A stretch of 64,000 nucleotides of DNA from an uncultured Mediterraneibacter sp. (GTDB lineage Bacteria > Bacillota > Clostridia > Lachnospirales > Lachnospiraceae). Position numbers and translations under genes: made by a program. A model generated the notes under the pieces. The model was given only the letters and a program-made list of their open reading frames with translations, did no database searches and was not told the DNA's origin. The stretch spans positions 1 to 64,000 of the forward strand of contig CALWLJ010000015.1 in NCBI GenBank assembly GCA_944381495.1. The letters run 5' to 3'. Every line of letters begins with the position of its first letter. The first letter of the stretch is position 1. Shown here piece after piece: positions 52,547 to 60,713 of this stretch.

Positions 52547-52807
52547 ATGGAAAAAGTAAGATTTACTTTTGGCGATGGGAGCGGAGGGGACGAATTTTTT
52601 GTCCTTGAAGAGACAAAAATAAATGGTGCGGCATACATACTTGTGACAGACTCACAGGAGGATGACGCAGAGTGTCTGATCCTGAAGCAGATTGGCGAAG
52701 GACACCAGGAGGACAGTGTTTATGAGATCGTTGAGGACGAGACAGAACTCCAGGCTGTGTCGAAAGTATTTGAAGAACTGCTTGAGGATGTGAACATAGA
52801 AATGTAA
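52547..52807 (+). CDS. DUF1292 protein
   Basis: The 86-residue acidic protein matches DUF1292 (YrzB-like): FTFGDGSGGDEFFVLEETK, YILVTD, and the closing IVEDETELQAVSKVFEELL. Its function is unknown, but it usually sits in the ireB-ruvX-DUF1292-fur order seen here. Cytosolic by sequence. Confidence 0.9.
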   Translation: MEKVRFTFGDGSGGDEFFVLEETKINGAAYILVTDSQEDDAECLILKQIGEGHQEDSVYEIVEDETELQAVSKVFEELLEDVNIEM

Positions 52808-52864
52808 GATTTCAGATCTTTACAATAGATTATTTATTTACTGCGGGGAGACGGAAGAACACGG

Positions 52865-53326
52865 ATGGAACAGAAAAAGACAGAGGAGCTGCTGAAGGAA
52901 CGGTTAAAAGAAAAAGGATTAAAGGTTACGCACCAGAGGCTGCTCGTTTTATCGGTCCTCGAACAGAACAGTGGCAGACATATGACTGCGGAGGATGTAT
53001 ATGCCCTTGTTTCTCAAGATTATCCGGAAATCGGACTGGCGACTGTGTACAGAACACTCCAGCTTCTCTATGAAATGCAGCTGGCGGACAGGATTAGTCT
53101 GGATGACGGGTGTGTGCGCTATGAGATCGGACATCTGTTTGCCGGAGAATCAAAGCACAATCATCACCATCTTATCTGCAGAAGATGCGGTGCGGTGATT
53201 CCATTTGGTGATGATCTGCTGGATGATCTGGAGCATCATATTGAGAAGGCGACTGGTTTTCATGTTCTGGACCATGAACTGAAATTTTACGGAATTTGTA
53301 AGCAGTGTCTCGGAAAGGAAAAGTAA
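52865..53326 (+). CDS. Fur-family metalloregulator
   Basis: The 153-residue protein has a winged helix (KGLKVTHQRLLVLSVLEQ...AEDVYALVS...IGLATVYRTLQLL) and a dimerisation domain with metal-binding residues: HNHHHLICRRCG (CxxC), the acidic ...DDLEHHIEKATGFHVLDHEL, and GICKQC (second CxxC). Fur, PerR and Zur branches are not separable from sequence alone. A Fur-like operator at feoAB makes ferrous iron control a good guess. Confidence 0.9.
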   Translation: MEQKKTEELLKERLKEKGLKVTHQRLLVLSVLEQNSGRHMTAEDVYALVSQDYPEIGLATVYRTLQLLYEMQLADRISLDDGCVRYEIGHLFAGESKHNHHHLICRRCGAVIPFGDDLLDDLEHHIEKATGFHVLDHELKFYGICKQCLGKEK

Positions 53327-53419
53327 ATTCCAGGACAGTTTTAGGAGACACTGTTGTTCTTTTTGTGCCCGAAAGTAAAGAAATATACCTACATAAAATA
53401 CAGCGGAGGTGTTTATTTA

Positions 53420-55090
53420 TTGAAGAAAGAAAAAAAAGGAAAACTAAGAATCATACCCCTGGGAGGACTTGAGCAGATCGGTATGAACATTACTGCTTTT
53501 GAATATGAGGACAGTATTGTTGTCGTTGACTGCGGACTTGCTTTCCCGGAGGATGATATGCTGGGAATCGATCTTGTGATTCCTGATGTAACATATCTGA
53601 AGGACAATGCCGATAAAGTGAAAGGTTTTGTCATTACTCATGGTCATGAAGATCATATTGGCGCGCTGCCGTATGTTCTCAAGGAAATTAATCTTCCGAT
53701 CTATACTACCAAACTTACGATGGGAATCATTGAGAACAAGCTGAAGGAGCACAATCTTCTCAGAAGTACGAAAAGAAAGGTAGTCCGTCATGGGCAGTCC
53801 ATTAATCTGGGGAAATTCCGGATTGAGTTTATCAAGACAAACCACAGTATTCAGGATGCATCAGCTCTGGCAATTTATTCTCCGGCCGGGGTTGTGGTAC
53901 ACACGGGAGACTTCAAGGTGGATTATACACCGGTATTCGGAGATGCCATCGACCTTCAGCGGTTTGCCGAGATTGGTAAAAAGGGTGTTCTGGCGCTGAT
54001 GTCCGACAGTACGAATGCAGAACGTAAGGGATTTACACAGTCTGAAAGGACAGTAGGCATTACGTTTGACCACATTTTTGCAGAACACCAGAATACCCGT
54101 TTGATTATAGCTACATTCGCATCCAACGTAGACCGAGTGCAGCAGATCATCAACTCTGCATATAAATACGGCAGAAAAGTTGTTGTGGAAGGCCGGAGTA
54201 TGGTTAATATCATTTCGACAGCTTCAGAACTGGGATATCTGAATGTTCCTGATAATACGCTGATCGAGATTGACGAGATGAAGAACTACCCGCCTGAGAA
54301 GATGGTGCTGATCACTACGGGAAGCCAGGGTGAGTCCATGGCGGCCCTGTCACGAATGGCGGCGGATGTACATCGCAAAGTGACGATCCAGCCCAATGAT
54401 ACCATCATATTCAGTTCCAATCCTATTCCGGGTAATGAGAAGTCTGTTTCCCGGGTGATCAATGAACTGTCGGCGAAGGGCGCGGAAGTTATCTTCCAGG
54501 ATGCCCATGTTTCCGGACATGCCTGTCAGGAGGAACTGAAGCTGATCTATTCACTAGTGAAGCCCAAATATGCTATCCCGGTTCATGGAGAGTACCGCCA
54601 TCTTAAGGCGAATGCCGGCGTTGCGCGGTCCCTGGGTATACCGAAGGAAAACATCTTTATCGTACAGTCCGGCGATGTGCTGGAATTGGATGAGGAGTCC
54701 TGCAAGATTGTAGACAAGGTTCACACAGGAGCGATCCTTGTAGATGGTCTTGGCGTCGGCGATGTGGGAAATATCGTGCTCCGTGACCGTCAGCATCTGG
54801 CAGAGGACGGCATCATTATTGTTGTTCTTACTCTTGAGCGCAGGACGAATCGTCTGCTGGCGGGTCCGGATATCGTATCCCGCGGTTTTGTCTATGTCCG
54901 TGAGTCAGAACAGCTTATGGGTGAGGCAAAAAAAGCGGTGAATGATGCACTTGATAAATGTCTGTCCGGACGTCATACAGACTGGAACAGGATCAAGCTG
55001 GTCATCCGGGATGCGATGAATGACTATATCTGGAAGAAGACAAAACGGAAACCTATGGTAATTCCGATTATTATGGATGTGGATGTGTAA
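53420..55090 (+). CDS. rnj: Ribonuclease J
   Basis: Ribonuclease J is a metallo-beta-lactamase/beta-CASP enzyme with 5'-to-3' exonuclease and endonuclease activity, central to RNA turnover. The 556-residue protein has the metal-binding VITHGHEDHIGALPY, SDSTNAER and SGHACQEEL motifs. TTG at 53420 is chosen as start because GGAGG lies 10 bp upstream and the protein then opens LKKEKKGKLRIIPLGG. An ATG 66 bp upstream has no site. It is cotranscribed with the trmR gene 3 bp downstream. Confidence 0.93.
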   Translation: MKKEKKGKLRIIPLGGLEQIGMNITAFEYEDSIVVVDCGLAFPEDDMLGIDLVIPDVTYLKDNADKVKGFVITHGHEDHIGALPYVLKEINLPIYTTKLTMGIIENKLKEHNLLRSTKRKVVRHGQSINLGKFRIEFIKTNHSIQDASALAIYSPAGVVVHTGDFKVDYTPVFGDAIDLQRFAEIGKKGVLALMSDSTNAERKGFTQSERTVGITFDHIFAEHQNTRLIIATFASNVDRVQQIINSAYKYGRKVVVEGRSMVNIISTASELGYLNVPDNTLIEIDEMKNYPPEKMVLITTGSQGESMAALSRMAADVHRKVTIQPNDTIIFSSNPIPGNEKSVSRVINELSAKGAEVIFQDAHVSGHACQEELKLIYSLVKPKYAIPVHGEYRHLKANAGVARSLGIPKENIFIVQSGDVLELDEESCKIVDKVHTGAILVDGLGVGDVGNIVLRDRQHLAEDGIIIVVLTLERRTNRLLAGPDIVSRGFVYVRESEQLMGEAKKAVNDALDKCLSGRHTDWNRIKLVIRDAMNDYIWKKTKRKPMVIPIIMDVDV

Positions 55091-55093
55091 AAG

Positions 55094-55774
55094 ATGATTG
55101 TAGATGAACGTATTGTTACATTCATCAATTCACTGGACACAGAGAACAGCGACATACTGGAAACAATTGAGAAAGAAGCTCTTGCATCTGACGTTCCGAT
55201 CATACGGCGTGAGATGCAGAGCTTTCTCAAAGTTCTGCTTATGCTCAAAGGACCTGCGCGCATTCTGGAAGTCGGAACGGCCGTAGGTTTCTCTGCGTTA
55301 TTGATGAGTGAATACGCCCCTGAAGGGTGCAGGATAACAACAATAGAAAATTATGTGAAAAGGATTCCCATTGCCCGGGAAAATTTCCGGAGAGCAGGAA
55401 AAGAAGAGATGATTGAACTGATCGAAGGAGATGCCGCTGAGGTCCTGAAAGAATTGGACGGACCTTATGATTTTATCTTCATGGACGCTGCCAAGGGACA
55501 GTATATCCATTATCTGCCCGATGTGCTTCGACTGCTTCCGGAAGGAGGCTGTCTCGTGTCAGATAATGTGATGCAGGACGGCGACGTGATCGAGTCACGG
55601 TTCGCGGTGGAGAGGAGAAACCGGACTATTCATGCCCGCATGAGGGAATATTTATATGAGCTGAAGCACAACGATGAACTCGTAACGACGATTCTGCCGC
55701 TTGGAGATGGGGTGGCAGTAAGTGTAAAGAGGTGTACGGGGCATAAAATACATTCGACAGGAAAGGAAATGTGA
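55094..55774 (+). CDS. trmR: tRNA 5-hydroxyuridine methyltransferase (YrrM-like)
   Basis: The 226-residue class I O-methyltransferase has the SAM motif ILEVGTAVGFSALLMSEYAP and IFMDAAKGQYIHYLPDV. It matches Bacillus YrrM/TrmR, which methylates 5-hydroxyuridine 34 of tRNA to 5-methoxyuridine. The hydroxylase-type U32 gene follows one base downstream, strongly supporting the assignment over catechol-type methyltransferases. Confidence 0.88.
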   Translation: MIVDERIVTFINSLDTENSDILETIEKEALASDVPIIRREMQSFLKVLLMLKGPARILEVGTAVGFSALLMSEYAPEGCRITTIENYVKRIPIARENFRRAGKEEMIELIEGDAAEVLKELDGPYDFIFMDAAKGQYIHYLPDVLRLLPEGGCLVSDNVMQDGDVIESRFAVERRNRTIHARMREYLYELKHNDELVTTILPLGDGVAVSVKRCTGHKIHSTGKEM

Positions 55775-55775
55775 G

Positions 55776-57005
55776 ATGAGCAGACATCCTGAACTACTGA
55801 TTCCGGCAAGCAGCCTGGAAGTGTTAAAGACTGCGGTTATATTTGGCGCAGATGCCGTCTATATCGGGGGGGAGGCATTTGGCCTCCGGGCGAAGGCAAA
55901 GAACTTCTCCATGGATGACATGCGGGAGGGAATTGCATTTGCCCATGAGCATGGTGTAAAAGTATATGTTACCGCCAACATACTGGCCCACAATGAGGAC
56001 CTTCCCGGAGTGCGCGCGTATTTTGAAGAATTGAAAGAAATAAAGCCGGATGCGCTGATCATTGCTGATCCGGGAGTATTTGATATAGCAAAAGAGGTGT
56101 GTCCGGAGATTGACAGACATATCAGCACCCAGGCGAATAATACAAATTATGGCACTTACAATTTCTGGTACCGCCAGGGAGCAAGCCGTGTTGTATCCGC
56201 CCGGGAACTTTCCATGAAAGAAATCAAAGAAGTGAGGGCGAATATTCCCGCAGATCTGGAGATTGAGACCTTTATTCATGGGGCTATGTGCATCTCGTAT
56301 TCCGGACGATGCCTTCTGAGCAACTATTTCACCGGAAGGGATGCCAACCGGGGAGCGTGTACCCATCCCTGCCGCTGGAAGTATGCTGTGGTCGAAGAAA
56401 CACGGCCTGGAGAGTACATGCCAGTGTATGAAAATGAGCGGGGAACCTATATTTTTAACTCAAAAGATCTTTGTATGATCGAATATATTCCTGAACTGAT
56501 CGATGCTGGAATTGACAGCTTCAAGATTGAGGGAAGAATGAAAACTGCGCTTTATGTGGCGACAGTGGCACGAACATACCGCAGGGCGATTGATGATTTT
56601 CAGAAAGATCCGGAGCTTTACAAGAAAAATATGCCCTGGTATCTGGATCAGATATCTAACTGCACATACCGGAAGTTTACTACCGGCTTCTTTTTTGGCA
56701 AACCAGATCAAGACGCACAGATTTATGACAGTAATACCTATGTGAAAGAATATACTTACCTGGGTATTGTTGGAAATGTGGCAGATGGTATGTGCCGGAT
56801 TGAACAGCGTAACAAGTTTTCCGTTGGAGAACAGATCGAGATTATGAAGCCGGACGGGCGCAATGTGGAAGTAGTAGTAGAACGCATTCTTAACGAAGCA
56901 GGAGAAGAGCAGGAAAGCGCGCCTCATCCCAAACAGGTTTTGTGGGTGAAATTGAGTGAAGCGCCGGAAACATATGATATCCTCAGGAGGATGGAGTGGG
57001 ATTGA
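55776..57005 (+). CDS. U32 family tRNA uridine hydroxylase (YrrO/TrhP-like)
   Basis: The 409-residue protein is a U32-family member: GADAVYIGGEAFGLRAKAKN, STQANNTNYGTYNFWYRQGA, and the Cys-rich FIHGAMCISYSGRCLLSNYF ... RGACTHPCRW. U32 proteins were first called peptidases, but YrrN/YrrO/TrhP hydroxylate uridine 34 of tRNA in a prephenate-dependent way. It makes the substrate of TrmR encoded directly upstream. Collagenase activity is unlikely. Confidence 0.88.
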   Translation: MSRHPELLIPASSLEVLKTAVIFGADAVYIGGEAFGLRAKAKNFSMDDMREGIAFAHEHGVKVYVTANILAHNEDLPGVRAYFEELKEIKPDALIIADPGVFDIAKEVCPEIDRHISTQANNTNYGTYNFWYRQGASRVVSARELSMKEIKEVRANIPADLEIETFIHGAMCISYSGRCLLSNYFTGRDANRGACTHPCRWKYAVVEETRPGEYMPVYENERGTYIFNSKDLCMIEYIPELIDAGIDSFKIEGRMKTALYVATVARTYRRAIDDFQKDPELYKKNMPWYLDQISNCTYRKFTTGFFFGKPDQDAQIYDSNTYVKEYTYLGIVGNVADGMCRIEQRNKFSVGEQIEIMKPDGRNVEVVVERILNEAGEEQESAPHPKQVLWVKLSEAPETYDILRRMEWD

Positions 57006-57014
57006 TATGAAGCT

Positions 57015-57064
57015 GAAAAAAGCTGCTGAGTGTCATTCGTGAAGACAGTCAGCAGCTTTTTTTA
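57015..57064. terminator. Bidirectional terminator between trhP and sigK
   Basis: GCTGCTGA.TGTC (57022-57034) pairs with GACA.TCAGCAGC (57044-57056), with A6 on the left and T7 on the right, so it works on both strands. The sigK stop codon lies in the T run. Confidence 0.88.
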
Positions 57065-57679
57065 AAAGAAGGCCCTCAGTTTTTCTATGGCCCCCTTTTC
57101 AATCCGTGAGACATAAGAGCGGGAAATTCCAAGCTGTCTTGCAATTTCCCGCTGCGTGTATTCTTCTCCGTTATACAGGCCATAACGCATTTTTAAGACG
57201 AGCTTTTCCCGTTGAGAAAGCTCGCTTTCTACTTTTTCATATAGTTTCTGGATATTTTCCTTGAGCTGGATCCTGTCAGGAATCTCATTTTCCTCAGTTT
57301 CGATAATGTCATAAAGCCTTATCTCATTGCCCTCTCTGTCTGTTCCGATTGGTTCATAGAGAGAAATTTCTTTTCCGTTTTTTTTTCGGGAACGCAGGTG
57401 CATCAGAATTTCGTTTTCTACACATCGTGAGGCATATGCGGCAAGCCGGTTTCCTTTTTCGGGATTAAAGGTGACGACAGCTTTGATCAGCCCGATCGTG
57501 CCGATGGAAATCAGGTCTTCCGGGTCTTCTTCCAGATTCTGATATTTTTTAATCACATGAGCTACCAGACGCAGGTTTCGCTCAATCAGAATATGTTTTG
57601 CCTCAAGGTCCCCTTCCGTATATTTCCTGATATAATATTTTTCTTCCGAGGGAGTGAGTGGGTTAGGAAATGACTGCAA
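57062..57679 (-). CDS. sigK: Sporulation sigma factor SigK
   Basis: This mother-cell sigma factor of late sporulation (205 residues) has region 2 (EEDPEDLISIGTIGLIKAVV), the SigK-type SLYEPIGTDREGNEIRLYD segment and region 4 (TQREIARQLGISRSYVSRIE). TTG at 57679 is chosen as start: AGAGGTG lies upstream, and a GTG at 57697 would sit at the transcription start. The protein then opens QSFPNPLTPSEE, matching mature SigK; the inhibitory pro-sequence of Bacillus is absent. The coding frame is uninterrupted, so there is no skin element here. Confidence 0.9.
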   Translation of the reverse strand: MQSFPNPLTPSEEKYYIRKYTEGDLEAKHILIERNLRLVAHVIKKYQNLEEDPEDLISIGTIGLIKAVVTFNPEKGNRLAAYASRCVENEILMHLRSRKKNGKEISLYEPIGTDREGNEIRLYDIIETEENEIPDRIQLKENIQKLYEKVESELSQREKLVLKMRYGLYNGEEYTQREIARQLGISRSYVSRIEKGAIEKLRAFF

Positions 57680-57705
57680 GACGGCACCTCTTAGCACATT
57701 TGATA

Positions 57706-57733
57706 TAGTTTATGAAAATATGATGAAATTTGT
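57706..57733 (-). promoter_or_regulatory. Mother-cell (SigK/SigE-type) promoter of sigK
   Basis: On the minus strand AC (57733-57732), a 17-bp spacer and CATAAACTA (57714-57706) match the SigK consensus AC-17-CATAnnnTA. It lies just upstream of sigK and would allow autoactivation. Confidence 0.6.
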
Positions 57734-57987
57734 GCTTTTCCAAAGAGAAAGAAAATACAGAAAGAGATTGACAGAAACCCGGACGGGTTGTATTATGTTC
57801 TTACATTTCCGGAGAATTCTTCTCCGGCAATCAAATCCGGCTGATTCAGCCAAATTTTCAGCTGCTTGTTTTTGGAGACAGGATATAATCCTGAAGGAAA
57901 CAAAAGGTATGCCTGAAAAAAAGTGTGGTGTTTTACTGATTGTTTTAATTGAAGATGGAGCGGGAACTCATGGAAAGGAGCAAAAAG

Positions 57988-59523
57988 ATGAGTTTCAGCA
58001 AAGTTTTGTCCGCTGCGGTGAAAGGGATGGATATCGAGTTCGTTTACGTAGAGGCGGATGTATCAAATGGACTTCCGGTGTTCAATATGGTGGGATATCT
58101 GTCATCGGAGGTGAAGGAGGCGGGAGAGCGTGTACGTACTGCGGTACGCAATTCAGGCCTTGATTTTCCGGCAAAAAGAGTGGTGATCAATCTGTCACCG
58201 GCAACACTGAAGAAAAGAGGCGCGTCTTTTGATCTGCCGATCGCGCTGGCTGTTCTTGCTGCATTAGGGCAGATTCCGGCAGAACGGCTTCGAGGAAGTC
58301 TGGCTATAGGAGAACTGGGACTGGACGGTAGTGTCAGAAAAGTTCCGGGAATACTTCCTATTATGATGGAGGCGTCAAAGGAGAATCATGTGGCATGCTG
58401 CATTGTGCCGAAGGAGAATGCGGCTGAAGCGGCCCTTGTGGAAAATATAAGCGTGGTTGGCGTGGAGTCGCTGGAACAGGCTGTGTTATTCCTGAGGGGG
58501 AAAATACAGTTGAAGGAGGTATGCAGAAAGAAGAAAAACAGCAGGGTTCATATTGTACAAGAACCGGATTTTGCGGATATATGCGGACAGGAGAATGTGA
58601 AAAGAGCTGCTGAGATCGCTGTGGCGGGCGGGCACAATCTTCTGCTTATTGGCCCTCCGGGGAGCGGAAAGACGATGGCAGCCAAATGTCTGCCAGGTAT
58701 TTTGCCTCCGGTAAGCCGGGAAGAAAGTATGGAAATTACAAAAATATATAGTGTAATGGGCATGCTGGATGAGAATACCCCTCTTATAACCAGACGGCCC
58801 TTTCGCGAAGTACATCATACGGCTACCCGGGCGGCTCTTACAGGAGGAGGACTGGTTCCCAGGCCGGGAGAAATCAGCCTTGCTCATGGAGGTGTTCTCT
58901 TCCTGGATGAGCTTCCGGAGTTCAGAAAAAGTGTGCTCGAAGTTCTTCGTCAGCCGTTAGAGAGCAGAATGATACAGATATCCAGAGCACATGGAAAATA
59001 CAGTTTTCCTGCAGGGTTCATGCTGGTGGCGGCCATGAATCCATGTCCCTGCGGAAGATTTCCTGCCCCGGAATGTGTATGTACCCCTGCTCAGATCCAG
59101 GGATATCTGGGGAAAATAAGCCAGCCATTTTTGGATCGGATTGATCTGTGCGCGGAGGCATCCAGAGTAAAATATGAAGATCTTTCCGCAAAAAAGAGAG
59201 GGGAGGATTCTGCCGAGATCAGACGGCGGGTATGCCGAGCCCGGAAAATACAGCAAGACCGGTATAAGAAAACAGAAATCCGGGTGAATGCAGAACTTGG
59301 CAGCCGAGAACTGAAGAAATTCTGTGAACTTGGTTCGGATGAACAGAAGCTGATGTCCCAGGCTTTTTCGATATTGAATCTTACAGCCAGAGCTTATCAC
59401 CGGATCATACGAACCGCACGGACAATCGCAGATCTTGACGGTGCTGAACAGATCCGTACAGAGCATCTAAATGAAGCAATCGGATACAGAGTAGTAGATA
59501 AAAGATACTGGAGGCAGCAGTGA
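57988..59523 (+). CDS. comM: ComM/YifB-type AAA ATPase
   Basis: The 511-residue protein has the N-terminal Lon-like fold (EADVSNGLPVFNMVGY, RGASFDLPIALA) and a magnesium-chelatase-type AAA domain with Walker A GPPGSGKTMAA and Walker B GVLFLDELPEF, then the C-terminal extension. In Gram-negative bacteria ComM is a helicase that extends strand exchange in natural transformation. The ATG at 57988 follows AAAGGAG and is preferred to an ATG 39 bp upstream. It overlaps dprA, another transformation gene. Confidence 0.93.
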   Translation: MSFSKVLSAAVKGMDIEFVYVEADVSNGLPVFNMVGYLSSEVKEAGERVRTAVRNSGLDFPAKRVVINLSPATLKKRGASFDLPIALAVLAALGQIPAERLRGSLAIGELGLDGSVRKVPGILPIMMEASKENHVACCIVPKENAAEAALVENISVVGVESLEQAVLFLRGKIQLKEVCRKKKNSRVHIVQEPDFADICGQENVKRAAEIAVAGGHNLLLIGPPGSGKTMAAKCLPGILPPVSREESMEITKIYSVMGMLDENTPLITRRPFREVHHTATRAALTGGGLVPRPGEISLAHGGVLFLDELPEFRKSVLEVLRQPLESRMIQISRAHGKYSFPAGFMLVAAMNPCPCGRFPAPECVCTPAQIQGYLGKISQPFLDRIDLCAEASRVKYEDLSAKKRGEDSAEIRRRVCRARKIQQDRYKKTEIRVNAELGSRELKKFCELGSDEQKLMSQAFSILNLTARAYHRIIRTARTIADLDGAEQIRTEHLNEAIGYRVVDKRYWRQQ

Positions 59524-60638
59524 TGGAAAAAAGAGAAGAACAGAGAACTGCGGACAGAAAATATGAGTACTGGTTTGCCGGAATAAAAAATCTTTCTTCC
59601 AGGAAAAAATATATGCTTCGAGAACACATGAAATCAGCCAGAGCAGTCTATTATATAGAAGAAACAAAGATAAATAAGCTTCCGTTTCTTAATGATCGGG
59701 AGAAAAAAATACTTATTGAATCAAAGCAGGACAAAAATATAGAAGATGCCTATAAGAAACTGGAGGAAAAAGAAATCCGGTTCATCCCCTGGTTTTCACC
59801 GGAATATCCGGAAAGGCTGCTGGAACTGCCGGACTTCCCATATGCTCTGTATGTAAAAGGCAGCCTTCCGTCACCTGAGGGAAAGAAGGCGGCTATTGTC
59901 GGGGCCAGGAAATGTACACCGTACGGAGAAAAATATGCCTTGGAATTCGGGTGTGAGCTGGCCAGAGCGGGGGTAGAGATCATCAGCGGACTTGCCAGGG
60001 GAATTGACGGAATGGGGCAGAGAGGCGCCCTGACAGGACGGGGAAAAACCTTCGCCGTGCTTGGGTGCGGTGTTGATATATGCTATCCCAGAGAGCACAT
60101 CGGACTGTACATGGATATACTGGAGCAGGGCGGAGGAATTATATCAGAACTGGTACCTGGTACGCCGCCTCTTGCTCAAAATTTTCCCGCCAGAAACCGG
60201 ATCATCAGCGGGCTTGCCGATGCAGTTCTGGTGATAGAGGCCAGAGAAAGGAGCGGATCTCTGATCACGGCAGATCAGGCACTGGAGCAGGGAAGGGATG
60301 TATTTGCCCTTCCGGGGCCTGTAAACAGTCCTCTGAGTGCAGGATGCAATCTGCTGATCCGGCAGGGGGCGGGGCTGCTGCTCACGCCGGAAATGCTTCT
60401 GGAAGAGTGGAATCTGTCTTGTCCGGATGCTGCCCGAAAGGAACTGAAAAATAAAAAAAAGCTTGAAAGTCAGGAAAAATTGGTGTATAGTCGAATCGGT
60501 TTGTATCCGAAGAACGTGGATCAGCTGGCAGAAGAGACTGAGATGGAAGTGCGGGAACTTATGGCCCAGCTGGTATCATTGGAATTGAAAGGGTACATAA
60601 GAGAAATATCGAAGAATTACTATATCACGATACAATAA
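59523..60638 (+). CDS. dprA: DNA processing protein DprA
   Basis: DprA loads RecA on incoming single-stranded DNA in transformation. The 371-residue protein has a helical N-terminal region, the Rossmann-like core with GARKCTPYG, EIISGLARGIDGMGQRGAL and NRIISGLADAVLVIEARERSGSL, and a winged-helix tail (about 310-370). ATG at 59523 is preferred (GGAGG 8 bp upstream); GTG at 59520 is possible. It is cotranscribed with comM, and topA follows. Confidence 0.94.
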   Translation: MEKREEQRTADRKYEYWFAGIKNLSSRKKYMLREHMKSARAVYYIEETKINKLPFLNDREKKILIESKQDKNIEDAYKKLEEKEIRFIPWFSPEYPERLLELPDFPYALYVKGSLPSPEGKKAAIVGARKCTPYGEKYALEFGCELARAGVEIISGLARGIDGMGQRGALTGRGKTFAVLGCGVDICYPREHIGLYMDILEQGGGIISELVPGTPPLAQNFPARNRIISGLADAVLVIEARERSGSLITADQALEQGRDVFALPGPVNSPLSAGCNLLIRQGAGLLLTPEMLLEEWNLSCPDAARKELKNKKKLESQEKLVYSRIGLYPKNVDQLAEETEMEVRELMAQLVSLELKGYIREISKNYYITIQ

Positions 60639-60713
60639 ATCTGATTGTCGTGGTATTTAAAAAAGAAACAGCATTAAGACGGCAGAAGCTGCTGTATGGA
60701 GGAGTTTGGGTTT

